Source: Ophiosphaerella korrae (lineage: Eukaryota; Ascomycota; Dothideomycetes; Pleosporales; Phaeosphaeriaceae). Taken from it: a stretch of DNA of 64,000 nt. Of the stretch, positions 44,777-55,257 are shown piece after piece. The stretch spans positions 496,001 to 560,000 of the forward strand of contig JALNQF010000008.1 in assembly GCA_028456385.1 (NCBI GenBank), given 5' to 3'. The notes under the pieces are model-generated. The model was not told the origin of the DNA. It did not search any database and saw nothing but the letters and a program-made list of their open reading frames with translations. Made by a program: the position numbers and the translations under genes. Position 1 is the stretch's first letter; the number at the start of each line of letters is the position of its first letter.

Positions 44777-46072
44777 GGCGCCGTGTCAGGCTGGGGGGCG
44801 GTGGTGAAGCAGGGCGGCGTGTCGCTCATTCGGCCGGGGCGAAGGAGAGGGCGTGGTGGTGGTGGGTGGTTGCTGTGGTCCGTAGTAACATCCTCGAGAG
44901 CGAGTGGAGGTGCAGCCGTGGGGGGAGAGAGGCGGGTTGTGGTGCGGCTTGGCTTGCCCGTGTGACGAATTGTTGGCGGAGCGCGTCCAGAGGCCCAATG
45001 GTCGAACCAGGTACTTGGTCAACCGCCGCTGCCGTTCCGGCACACACGCGAAGGAGGGCGGAAAAAGAAAGGAAAAAGAAGGAAAAGAAGGCAAAAGGAA
45101 GAGGGCTCAGAAAACAAGGAGCGTGAGCTGCAGACAGGCCTGGTGGGTAGGCTGGGCGTCGCGCAGAGCGTGCTGTGTAGTAAGAAGAAGAGAGGGCCAA
45201 TTCCCGAGTGTCTCAGGCTCCCAGCAGGAGGTCGTCAGAAACTCAGATGCAGCACGGACACGCGCCAAGGCTGGCGGCGCCTTCATCTCATCCCCGTCGC
45301 CAAACACTGGCACGTAAGCGCGGGCCGGGCGGCGGAGGGTGACGGCTTGGGGATGCCTGCAACGACGAGCTGGCCGACTTGAAACGGACCTTTGGCCCAC
45401 GGGCCGCATGCTGTGTAAGTCGATAATAAAGTCGGCCAGCGACGCGCCCACAGCAGCAGTGCACGTGGGGGCGCCGGCCGTCACATGAGCAGCCTGGCCC
45501 CTCTTCCGCGCCCTGCCATTGGCCCCGCGCCCGCAGCGTGCTTTTGCTCCCCTTCAGGAATAGCCATCTCGACGCCCTGTTCACGCTTTTGTTCAGGGGA
45601 TCGCTGCCGGTTTCTCCAAACCGCATCCCGGGCATTGAAACCCGCATCGTTGTGGCCTAACGCAGCTGACTCGTCAAATTTGCTCTTCCAGCATGCTGAC
45701 TTGACCGGCGCCCATCTCCTTCCAGCAAACATGCACAAGCGCATCTGCCACACTGCCGCTGGCCTCCACCACCACGGTCGCCGCTAGCCTGCTTTCAGAC
45801 AGCCGCCCCGTCCGCCCCGTCCATCAGGATTCAGCGACCTGTTCCTCGGGCACCATCAAGAGAGATTTGCGTGTGACGACATGTCGGGACGAACTCATTT
45901 CTTTAGCGAATCCCAGCGCCCCAGCTACGAAACCCGTGCACTCACCCGTCCTTCGCTCCCTACAAGTTGCTTCCTTGGCCAACCCAGTAAAGGACATCCC
46001 AAGCTGATGCTGGTCTCGCCGAACGCCCATGAATGCAAAACCCCACCGCCCTCACCGTCCGAGTCACCCAGC
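44777..46072. other. Intergenic: TBC gene promoter and 3' flank of E2 gene
   Basis: 1.3 kb of GC-rich sequence. Many frames are open on both strands (for example 45485-45787 plus), but they have no recognisable family or splice context. A purine-rich tract of GAAAAAG repeats lies at about 45050-45110. Confidence 0.4.
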
Positions 46073-46697
46073 TCACTTTGCATACCGCTTGATCCAGTCT
46101 TTCGCGTTCTTTTCAAACTCGTTGCGGTTCTCGCGGAACTCGTTGGCAATCGACGGCTCTATCGCATCGTCTGGGTTCGGCTCGATCAGCAGCGTCTGAA
46201 TGAGGCGCAAGACAGAGACCACCTGTAGTTCGACTCAGCACATGCTGCCGCGACTGAAGGCCATGGGTCTACTAACCTTGTTCGGGGGCTTCCACTCATC
46301 CGGGCGAAGCAAACCCAAACACATGCTGCCCTTGTCGTCGTTGCTCACGTTTGGATGGTAGATCTTGGTCCGGAAACTGACGACTGGTGGCTTGAACGGG
46401 TATTCGAGAGGGAAGGTAATCTCGAGCTTGAAGTGGCCGCCCTGCACGAAATCAGCATGGCTCGAGGGCTGCTGCCTCAAATGCCATTGCACGACATACA
46501 GCGTAGACGGATTGATCTGGGCCATCCATGAGGACCTCCCACTTGGTCATGTTTTGCTCATCAAAGTTGATCTTCATGCCCACTGGCATGTCTGCCGTGC
46601 ACTCGGCATACTCCTGCTGGGCGGTTAGTCCACTCGTGGCCTTGACGTGAAGCGCGAGGCTTGCCTTCATGATACGCTTCTTGGCACCGGTGCTCAT
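46073..46697 (-). CDS. Ubiquitin-conjugating enzyme E2
   Basis: Four exons on minus: 46665-46697, 46500-46613, 46277-46441 and 46073-46222, 153 residues. The UBC fold shows YAGGHFKLEITFPLEYPFKP, the YHPNV motif (HPN at 78-80) and the active-site Cys90 in SMCLGLLRPDEWKPPNK, ending with DWIKRYAK. EWKPPNK resembles the UBE2L3-type group more than Ubc4/5. The enzyme accepts ubiquitin from E1 as a thioester and passes it to E3 ligases. Intron 1 begins with GC (46664) and its acceptor is a tandem CAGCAG; using the second gives KRIMKEYAECTADMP, which fits the family. The intron is 51 nt and in frame, so retention would insert 17 residues instead of a stop. Confidence 0.9.
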
Positions 46698-47608
46698 GGC
46701 GGCGGTTGTAAGCTCGCGTGGTTGTTCAGGGATGTTGAATCGAAGGTACAGCCTTCGTTGTGCAAGTGAGGGACGGAGGCGTGGAAGCGAAGTGAGGATG
46801 GATGCGCTTAGTAAAATGGCAACGGCGCGCGTGGGCTGGGCTGAATGAGATCTGGGCGGGTGTCGTGGCGTGCGTGGTAGGGTGAAGTGCCGTGCGAGGT
46901 ATCTGCTGGCGGGGAGAAGAATCATGGTATGACGCAGAAACACCGCACAGACACAGCAGCGGCAGCCTAGCGCCCTTTCAGCCAGCCTGTAAATTACGGC
47001 GTCTAACTGTTGTTTTCTATGCTATAGCAAGCAAAACAAATGCCGCCAGCAGGCGTTTCCGTCCACCACTACCGCGTTTCACTTGGCTGCGCTGCTTTGA
47101 ACATCCGGCGACCTCACACCACAACTGCACCATGGCAGTGGAGCTTCTCTGCCTCCTCTTCCGGACATAAAACTTCAGACCAAGCCATACTATTCGTATA
47201 CATCTTATCAGATAAATCCAGTGCGGTCTGCTGCCCTCGCATGCTTTTGAATGAACTCAGTACATACACTACCTCGCCGTTTAATGAGGCTCGCTAGCTA
47301 GTGGACCTCGTTAGACGGCGAGGTAGTTTATTGCAGAGTTATTGCCTAGTCGAACCGGGCCATCATGTCGGCAATTGAGATGAGTAGCGCATGCCTTTCA
47401 ATTGTCTCGTCATGTCGGTTCTACAAACTACTTTTTATCACGTCTCATACTTCACCTAAGCCTTGATTGGCAGGATATATCCCGAGTCGGCGGGCCTTCC
47501 TAGCTCCCTCCGTTTTCTCCAAGCTCCTCAGTTATCAGCAACGCTGAATCCCCATTATTCCAACTCCCATGCCCACTCCACACAAGTCTACACAACATTC
47601 TTCCAACT
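46698..47608. other. Shared upstream region of E2 and acyltransferase genes
   Basis: 911 bp between divergent starts. A near-palindromic stretch around 47275-47325 (CTCGCCGTTTAATGAGG... and ...TAGACGGCGAGGTAG) brings inverted copies of CTACCTCGCCGT-like sequence close together. No gene recognised. Confidence 0.45.
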
Positions 47609-48928
47609 ATGCCCACCAAACAACCTTCCCCTGCGCGCCAAATATGGCTCGATGGTACCCGTGGCCTCGCCGCCCTCATTGTCGCCATCTTCCACTTCAT
47701 AACAAACCACCTGCAAGCTTCCTACCGCTCCTTCTTTGCCTCTCCCCCCTCCTCAAACCGGCGCCTGTATCAGCTGCCACCCTTCCGGTTGCTCTTTGCT
47801 GGTAACGCCATGGTTAACGTCTTCTTCGTCGTCTCAGGGTACGCCATCGCCGCCAGCCTAGTGCATGCACGTAATGAGGTGACACTCAACGACTTCTATC
47901 GGAGGCTGACGAGTGCGGTTTTACGGAGAGTAGTTAGATTGGGGGCCCCGGTGATGGTGATGGCGGGAGTGAGCCATGTATTGTTTTATGTTGGGGCGTA
48001 CGATGTGGCATTTCAAGAAGGACAGGGATGTCCTGAGGGAAGGCCGTGGGGGCCGCCAATGCCGCATTTGAAGTGTCTGGTAAGCTCTGTTTTCAGCGTC
48101 GTGAATGTTGAGTACATTGAGTATTATGGACTAAATGAGCATTTTTGGACAATTCCGAATGAGGTGAGGGGGTCGATGAAGGTTTATCTGGCGATGCTGG
48201 GTCTTGCAGCCCAGAGTCAGAATACAAGGCGTTTGGTTGTTGGGATACTGGCTGTAAGAGCTGGGTATCTTGGCGAACCGCAATATCTTGCCTTCTTTGC
48301 TGGGCTACTTTTTGCTGAGCTCGATGCTTCCGCTCTGCAGAGATACAGTTCCTTAGGAACTCCAGGCCAAAGACAAACTCCAAAGCTAAGGAGCCCCGTT
48401 CTGACAGCTTTGCCTTGGTGTACCCTAGCTTTGGGTATCTTTATCTGCTGCCTTCCTGTTCCATTGGCTCAAGAAGGCGAGGTCAGCCCTACATTCTCAC
48501 CTGAATGGACCTTTTTTGGGGCTCTTCCCTGGTGGAATGTTGATGAACGATTTCGCACATGGCACACTATCGGTTCAATCATTTTCATCGGCTCAGTACG
48601 CTTGTTGCCAAAAGTTCGAGCACTATTCGAAACCCGTGTCATGCAGTTCCTAGGGCGCATCTCCTTTAGCTTGTATCTGTGTCATTTGGCGGTATATAGG
48701 ATACTCCAGAATCGGCTGCTGAACTGGACCAGTCTATCCCTCAGTGGTATGTTATATCAGCAAGCCGAAGAAGACAGAAGCGAAGGAGTTGTATTCATAG
48801 CTTGGACAGTAACAAGCGGGATAATTGGGGTATTAGTTATAACTATGTCGAAGTATATGACAAAGCAAATTGATGACAGGAGTATAACTTTAAGCTATCG
48901 TGTAGAAAACCTACTTTCTACGCTCTAG
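47609..48928 (+). CDS. Acyltransferase-3 family membrane protein
   Basis: Single exon of 439 residues. The family start is IWLDGTRGLAALIVAIFHF, where the His of the catalytic region sits after the first helix. FFVVSGYAIAASLVHARNEV follows and then FYRRLTSAVLRRVVRLGAPV, the usual RR-rich cytoplasmic loop. NEHFWTIPNEVRGSMKVYL matches the 'LWTLPVEF.GS' segment of the family, and FLGRISFSLYLCHLAVYRIL the conserved late segment. About ten membrane helices are visible. Members move acetyl or other acyl groups onto sugars, lipids or metabolites at membranes; the substrate is not predictable. The C-terminus is short and Lys-poor. The gene borders the gene-poor AT-rich island. Confidence 0.87.
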   Translation: MPTKQPSPARQIWLDGTRGLAALIVAIFHFITNHLQASYRSFFASPPSSNRRLYQLPPFRLLFAGNAMVNVFFVVSGYAIAASLVHARNEVTLNDFYRRLTSAVLRRVVRLGAPVMVMAGVSHVLFYVGAYDVAFQEGQGCPEGRPWGPPMPHLKCLVSSVFSVVNVEYIEYYGLNEHFWTIPNEVRGSMKVYLAMLGLAAQSQNTRRLVVGILAVRAGYLGEPQYLAFFAGLLFAELDASALQRYSSLGTPGQRQTPKLRSPVLTALPWCTLALGIFICCLPVPLAQEGEVSPTFSPEWTFFGALPWWNVDERFRTWHTIGSIIFIGSVRLLPKVRALFETRVMQFLGRISFSLYLCHLAVYRILQNRLLNWTSLSLSGMLYQQAEEDRSEGVVFIAWTVTSGIIGVLVITMSKYMTKQIDDRSITLSYRVENLLSTL

Positions 48929-51712
48929 ATGATATGATTATGAATATAAACTCCTTAACATGGTTCTCCGTGGCTTCTTGGGGGACATTACTCTTCAACT
49001 TATGTATCAATTGAATAACAACAGATTATATTTATTTCCTTTAACTATACTTTACTAGTTGCTGTAGTGACTTAGACTGTCGAACCACTTAAAATGTTGA
49101 GAGACAGGAGCCTAGATGTAAGTTTTCTCAACATTCTGGGGCAAATGTGAAACTGCTGAAGTGCGGAACTAAGGGATGGGCTCTGCCTCGTTATCCCCAA
49201 GTGGGGTGTTATTTAAATTTTCCGCAAACCAAGTATGATATGCGGTGCTGCGGCAGTGGGCCAACACTCAAGCCCGCAGCTCTAGCATCATATATTTCCC
49301 AAAGAGGGCCCAATTAGGGTGCATCCAATCAGAATACCTGACGATAATAGAATACGGCGACCATCAATCACCGCAAATTTTTCACTGCCCAACTGTTTGC
49401 CAACTCTATTTTATATGGCTACAAGCGTTCTCGCCCAGCTATTGACAAAGAACCTTATGCTATACATCAACTAGAGAATGTAAGAATCTTTCCTTCTTAT
49501 GGACCTAGCTAGAAACGTCCTCGATGTACTTGAGACAGCCGCAGCTGAACGACTAGATTGAAAAAAAAAAAAAAAAATGTGACTACCGGGGTGCTAGGTG
49601 TGTCCTGTTGAGAGGCAATACTTCTATTGATATTATTATACAAATCTCACACTTCAGGTTTAAGTAGTGTATCGGTAGTAGATTTTCGGATAGCCCATGA
49701 CCCCAAGGGAAATTATATTGTCTCTCAGCCCGTGGTCCATTCCAGATTCCTTCAGTATAGAACCTGTCTTAAACATGTATTTCACTGTCTATTTTTCACT
49801 TCGAACAACATTGCATATCCTGACACCACTGCATATGGTATCGAAGACGTTACTAATTGGGAAGATATAACGTCCTTGACAAAGACGTTAGGAAATAACT
49901 TCAGAAATTTGCGTGATACTTACAAGCGTCCAATTGTCAGATTTGGTGGTCACTCGATAATTGTTGTGATCAAAAAGGATTGATAGGATTGATTAGTTGC
50001 TCTGTCTGTTATCTCTATGTTTAGGACCTCTGAGATATGCCTATCCCTTTGTTCTCGTAGCTGAGTGCCGCGCTCTAGCCGAACCAGCGTGTTGTGTGCT
50101 CGCGCTAGCCCGTTCAACAAGGGGGACCCTGAGTCTTCGGATCGCTCGATCTCCGGATGGCGCATTTCATCTGACACCAATATACTGTGATCGTTGTAAA
50201 TTTTCCGGTCTTGAATACCACATGATAACTTTTGCTAATACGAACACTGAAAGCGCTGACAGCTTCTCCATGCTGCCTAGCGCAATTGGTGTCTTTCTAT
50301 TCGAGAAGGAGAATAACTGTTATACCTGGGTTTGGTAGCGCTATGTGTAGTGCCATGGGAAGATAACAGAGCAATTCAAGTAGATCTGGATGTCATGGGG
50401 CGACATATTGCTTGTTGACACAATCGATTAACTACAAGTAGGCGCCTGTTTCGCCCATGAAAGCTAGAGATCTAGAAATCCAGAAGATAGCTTATGGATG
50501 TGACCCGCCCTGGATAAGAGCGTGCTCGTACAAGGACTCGGACGTCAACCATGAGAACTCGGACGTCAACCATGAGAGCAGAGTTTTGTTTCGAGCTCAT
50601 TTGTCGGGTTGATGAGGACACAGGTTGGTTGCATACGAAATGGTAAAGCCCCGTGGTACAATTTATATAGAATCTACCTATCTTGTCGTCGGCATACGAT
50701 GTCAGCACCGTGAGGGTCAAGCTGTCAAACGCCGACGGAAATCGTAGGGCCATTAGTTTCAAGATGCGTCACATCCGCCCTTCTTTTATCTACCTCGGAC
50801 GGAAAGCAAACAGTCCTCCATTGTTCCATCTTGGCTTTCTGGGAGCATCGAAGGGCATGAGCGGAACATCGGTGGCAACGCGCTGTTTTTTTTTTTTTTT
50901 TTTCGATTGATAGCGGATACCTAGCTTTGGATTATTCCGATTGATGGAATCACCAACGATTTGATCATGAGTGTACGTGACTGAGGTGCTATACTTCTAC
51001 CCCAGCTTTTGGTCCTGCACGATGCCAGGCAACAGGGATGTTGTGTTGTCGGATTAATTTAAGGCGCAGATCTGGGGTTACGCCAAAACATCGACGTTGT
51101 GCAAACCCGGATCGAGTCCTGCACAATTCGAAAAGTTCCGATGTGATGAGTGTTTGATTAGCTTGTTATTTTGAGCTAAAGTAACGGCTCCTCTGGTTGG
51201 AGGAACATCTCAAACCTCGTTGCTGAAACATATCCCATTCCGAAAATAGCTTAACGCACGACTATTGCCCCGTGTTGCACCTGATGTGTAGGGGAACAAC
51301 CACCGAGAAATGATCAAGGAACAACTTCGATCCACTCATCTTTTTTCGAGAAATGAACGAACTTCTTGGCGTTACGGTGCCAAGGGGGTCGCGACCCACA
51401 GCAGAGATCGGGTTGTTTCAAGCAGCTCGTTGTCCCGCTCATGGCAAAGCGCCGGTGTGACACACTGATTGAAGCCCTAGTCAAGCACACCCTCGAAAAG
51501 CTTCGAAGGCCTTAGAGAAGGGGCACTATAGCAAAGTATAGGTATAGTGGTGGGCTCCGGAGAATTTAAACCATCCTATCACATTCTTTGCATTCTTTGG
51601 TTTACTTCACAGTTTTCGTTTTGTACAAGTCTATATAGCATTCAATTCTTTATATATACTTTGCAATCGCTTGTTCCATTCACCTTCAAGCATCAAATCC
51701 TCAATCAACAAA
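48929..51712. other. Gene-poor AT-rich accessory stretch before the pectate lyase
   Basis: 2.8 kb without a supportable gene. It contains a 17-base A run (49561-49577), an 18-base T run (50886-50903), a perfect 21-bp tandem duplication (50536-50577) and unexplained frames at 49627-49983 and 49997-50338 on the plus strand. TATA-like sequences CTATATAGC (about 51630) and TATATATA (about 51651) sit in the proximal pectate lyase promoter. Confidence 0.5.
50536..50577. repeat. Perfect 21-bp tandem duplication
   Basis: Two exact head-to-tail copies of a 21-bp unit beginning ACTCGGACGTCAACC, at 50536-50556 and 50557-50577. Exact identity in a degenerate stretch suggests a recent slippage event. Confidence 0.9.
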
Positions 51713-52590
51713 ATGAAGTTCACTCTTGCCATTGCCACCTCCATTGCTGCGCTTGCCGCACCCATTGCCGCCGGCCCTGCCTCTGAGGCGCCCAACCAGT
51801 TCTTCAGCCTTAACAAGCGTGCAACTCTCCCCATTCCCGCTTCCAAGGGCTCCGTCACTTACAAAGCGCCCCAAGTTGTTTCTGGCGTCTTTGATGGTGG
51901 TATGAAGACTTACGGCCGAGGTGTGTCTTGCACTGGCCAAGTTGAAGGTGGTGACAAGGATGCTGTCTTCCAGATTCAGAGCGGCGGTACTCTTAAGAAT
52001 GCTATTATTGGAAAGGACCAAATTGAGGGTGTCCATTGTATGGGCCCTTGCACAATTGAGTCCGTTTTCACACTGTCTTTTAAGGTTATACAAAAGCTGA
52101 TCTGTGTACAGGAACGTCTGGTGGGTTGACGTCTGTGAGGATGCTCTCACGATCAAGGGTGACGGCAGTGCTACAGTCAGAGGAGGTGGTGCACAGGCTG
52201 CCTCTGATAAGGTTGTTCAGCACAATGGTCAGGGCACTGTCACCATTGATGGTTTCAGTAAGCAACCTCTACATCGGCATTCGACATCGTTACTAACATC
52301 ACTCAGCTGTCGTGGACTTTGGCAAGCTTTACCGTGCGTGCGGCAATTGCAAGAACTCTGTTTCTCGCAGCGTCGTCGTTAAGAATGTCAAGGCGTACGA
52401 TGGCAAGGTTCTGACTGGTATTAACCCGAACTTTGGCGGAACCTCCACGATCACCAATACCTGTGCTACCAACGTCAAGGCCATCTGCGAGGAGTTCAAG
52501 GGCACCACGCCCGGCAATGAGCCGCAGTCTGTCTCCAAGGGCCCTTCCAAGAACTGCATTTACACCGCGTCAGCAGTCAAAGCATGCTAA
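51713..52590 (+). CDS. Secreted pectate lyase, polysaccharide lyase family 3
   Basis: Three exons: 51713-52059, 52112-52257 and 52307-52590, 258 residues. Signal peptide [20 protein letters not shown] and a Kex2-type KR at residues 35-36 precede the mature domain. The PL3 right-handed beta-helix is recognised from [40 protein letters not shown] and [10 protein letters not shown], then [16 protein letters not shown] and the repeated Cys pattern to the end. The enzyme cleaves de-esterified pectin by beta-elimination with calcium outside the cell, a plant-cell-wall-degrading and often virulence function. The exon joins regenerate CTIENVWW and GFSTVVDFGK. First intron donor is the weaker GTCCGT. 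The gene sits alone between AT-rich gene-poor stretches. Confidence 0.92.
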
Positions 52591-53792
52591 GCACTGACTC
52601 TGATCAAGTTTGGTTACAGTGGGAAGCACAGTGTTGTCCGAAACTGGCTGACGTGATGGCCAAGAGGACAGTATTCTAGCTTCGGAGGCGAATTCTTGTG
52701 TATACTTTTTCTACTGAATCGCGCCTATAGTGCATGACTAGGTTCAATATATATTCTTCATTACAACATTCAACTACGAAATATCCCACTCTATCTAGAC
52801 TGTATTTTGGAAGTTATTGTAGACCTCTGTGGCTCACGACTACCACGAGTAAGGATCACTGAGGCTTACCATCACATGCGTAATATATATTCTATATTTA
52901 TTAGCGTTACCTAAGTCTTCAGCCACCCTTATTCAGCAGAAAACTCTTTATGAAGTGAAGTACTACCATGTTTGAAATAGGGTAAACTTATTCGGTCACC
53001 TGCAAATCTTAATATGCGAATTGGGCTAGGCTAGGATTAGATATATATATATATTACGTACGGAAAGGCTTGGTAGGTAATAGAATGTTTACTCTAGCAA
53101 AACCTTAGAAGGAACATCTACGCGCGGGTGTATAGGAATACCTACTTCTATAGTTTAACATAAGAATAGGCAACTAGAGGCCTTTTTACTAGAGCACTAG
53201 CTTCGGGAATCTAACTTGTACATGCTATGATTGGCACGCGGCCAGATAATATTTTCGCACGGCCGAATAAGTTTCCCCTTGAAATATATAGGTAAGCATG
53301 TCTTGGCTACTAGATTGTGCTTACATGTGCTGACTGTGGTCACAGGATATCTCATGGTCATAGTGGATGGTCACGTTAACTTTCTTCTAGGGAGATCTTA
53401 GCTTCCGTTGGCCAGAAAATGATTAGGTGTTGATTTAGGGACACTAGAGCACAAGTAAACCTGGTATAGGTTAAGTACATATATCGCACAAAAGTGCGCG
53501 GGGAAGCAGAATTCCTATATATACATTCGTAATCGTTGTACATACTCACACCCTCTTAATTCCGCACCATAATTCTTAATAAAAAAAAAAGTGCAGAATC
53601 ATACCCACCAACTAAATCTCACCTCGTATGAGATTCACTAACTTCGGTTCTGTCACCGACTATGTGATGACACGACATCGATTTCAACTTCACCTCTGTT
53701 TGAACAACTACCTTTACCCTCTCCTCCGTATTGACATGTTATCTATTTGTTATATACCCATCGCGGAAAATTTGCTCCTTTACACCGCAAAC
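52591..53792. other. AT-rich intergenic holding a MITE
   Basis: 1.2 kb between pectate lyase and BTB gene. The MITE (52980-53278) occupies its centre. Outside it the sequence is AT-rich with TATATA tracts and no gene. An A-run of about 10 lies at 53581-53590. Confidence 0.5.
52972..53286. mobile_element. hAT-like MITE with 8-bp target-site duplication
   Basis: A 299-bp element (52980-53278) is bounded by inverted termini GGGTAAACTTATTCGG at the left and CCGAATAAGTTTCCCC at the right (15 of 16 positions pair, with looser pairing further in). It is flanked on both sides by the perfect direct repeat TTGAAATA (52972-52979 and 53279-53286). An 8-bp duplication is typical of hAT-superfamily transposition. 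No transposase frame fits inside, so it is non-autonomous. An AT dinucleotide run lies at about 53039-53054. The exact duplication indicates a fairly recent insertion. Confidence 0.85.
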
Positions 53793-54998
53793 ATGGTTCA
53801 ACTCCACGAGGGACTCCCTCAGCGCCCAAAGGTAAATGAACCTCAACCTCAACCTCAACCTCCGATGCCTCCACCAAGCAAGAAGGCAGCCTTACGTCCT
53901 GACCCAACACCAAATGCAGAAATGCAGCGATATGAAAAGCATTCAGACGTGCTCATAGAAATGTAAGAACCTCTACCCACGAGCAAGGGCCACACATGAG
54001 CAGAACATGTGTATTATATATAATCGATATGACAAACTGATCACCCATCCAGGATTCAAGGGCCAACCCTCAACCTAATCATCGGCTCAACCAACAGTAA
54101 AACCTACACCCTCCCCATCGCCCTCCTAACCCACCACTCCCGCTTCTTCACATGCGAAGTCGCGCGCCTCACGGCAGCAAACAATGCTAAGAAGCGCAAA
54201 CGAAATGACGATAACGACGTGAAGCCACCTCAGAGCGATCCGCCCTTAGAAATGACGCTTACGTTACACGATTTGGATCCCGTGACCTTCGGCCTGTTCC
54301 TCAAATACATGTACACGGGCAGTTACCCCTCGAGCGTCGACACCCCAAGGCTAGCGCCGAGCTCTGGAACCCAAACGACACTTCCACCTGAGGTTCCCAT
54401 GTCTGTTCGCGCCTGGCTTCTTGCGCAGCAGCTTGGGGCTACGAACTTCATGAACCATGCCATGGGCCATATTCATCATGGGATTGGGAAAGTGTTCAGT
54501 CTGACGCCACCATTGGTGCATTGCGTCTGGTTAAGCACGCGTGTGGCTGCGCCTGCAACACAGCAAGCAGCTTCATCAGATGCGGGCACTGCTACCGCAG
54601 ACATGGAGAGGCGGGGTGCGACTGCTTCTCCACCTGCTCGCCCTTCTTCTGTGGGGCTGGATGCAACCACCCAGACAACTACGCCTAGCTCTTCTGACGG
54701 GAGTACGACGATAAACTATTGTTCGGCATACTCGCCTAATCCGCTGCGTGATTTCGTTGCTGATATCCTGGTCGTGTACTGGCCGAGGCGTGCTACACAT
54801 CCAAACGTTATTGCGAGGCCTCCCGGGTCGGAACAGAGCTGGAATAGACTGTTGCACGTTCATCAAGATCTGAGGACTAAGTTCATCTTCGGCTTGCAAG
54901 GCGACGTGCAGCTAAGGCCATTGCAAGGTTATCTTGTTCAGACGACTCCAGTGGTCAAAATTAAGGATGAGGGTGGTGATTCAGAGGTGGTAAAGTAA
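53793..54998 (+). CDS. BTB/POZ-domain protein
   Basis: Two exons: 53793-53962 and 54053-54998, 371 residues from the ATG of MVQLHEGLPQRP. The BTB-like core runs from HSDVLIEMIQGPTLNLIIGS across the intron, TYTLPIALLTHHSRFFTCEV, then LHDLDPVTFGLFLKYMYTGS and MSVRAWLLAQQLGATNFMNH. A Ser/Thr-rich insertion (about 240-285) follows. The fungal BTB group usually mediates dimerisation or Cul3-type recruitment; its partners are unknown. The frame is open upstream to an ATG at 53628 (55 more residues, hydrophobic and Tyr-rich), which I consider leader sequence. A QPQPQP repeat lies near the N-terminus. Confidence 0.78.
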
Positions 54999-55257
54999 CA
55001 CAAAAAGAGAAGATTTGATGATAGCACTGGGGAATGGGCGATTGGGCGAAGTTTTTATTTTGCAGCTTGGGGAATATAGTACAATATTATGAGTTTCTGT
55101 TCTCCGTTCAATCATGGGCCATCAATTTGGGACATTGGATCTGGGCATCTTAGTCTCATACCTATTACCCCGCATTTTAGCAATCAAAGTTTCCTCAAAC
55201 GCCCCCAATATCAATTCTGCTTTGTGAAACAACTAAACATGACGCCTTTTCCGATCT

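Noticed and set aside
45485..45787. 100-codon plus-strand frame upstream of the TBC gene
   Set aside because: GC-rich region opens frames on all strands; no homologous-looking motif or splice structure.
51050..51130. GGATCGAGTCC resembling a tRNA B-box
   Set aside because: No matching A-box or acceptor stem at the right distance could be drawn. No other tRNA or rRNA signal was seen in the window.
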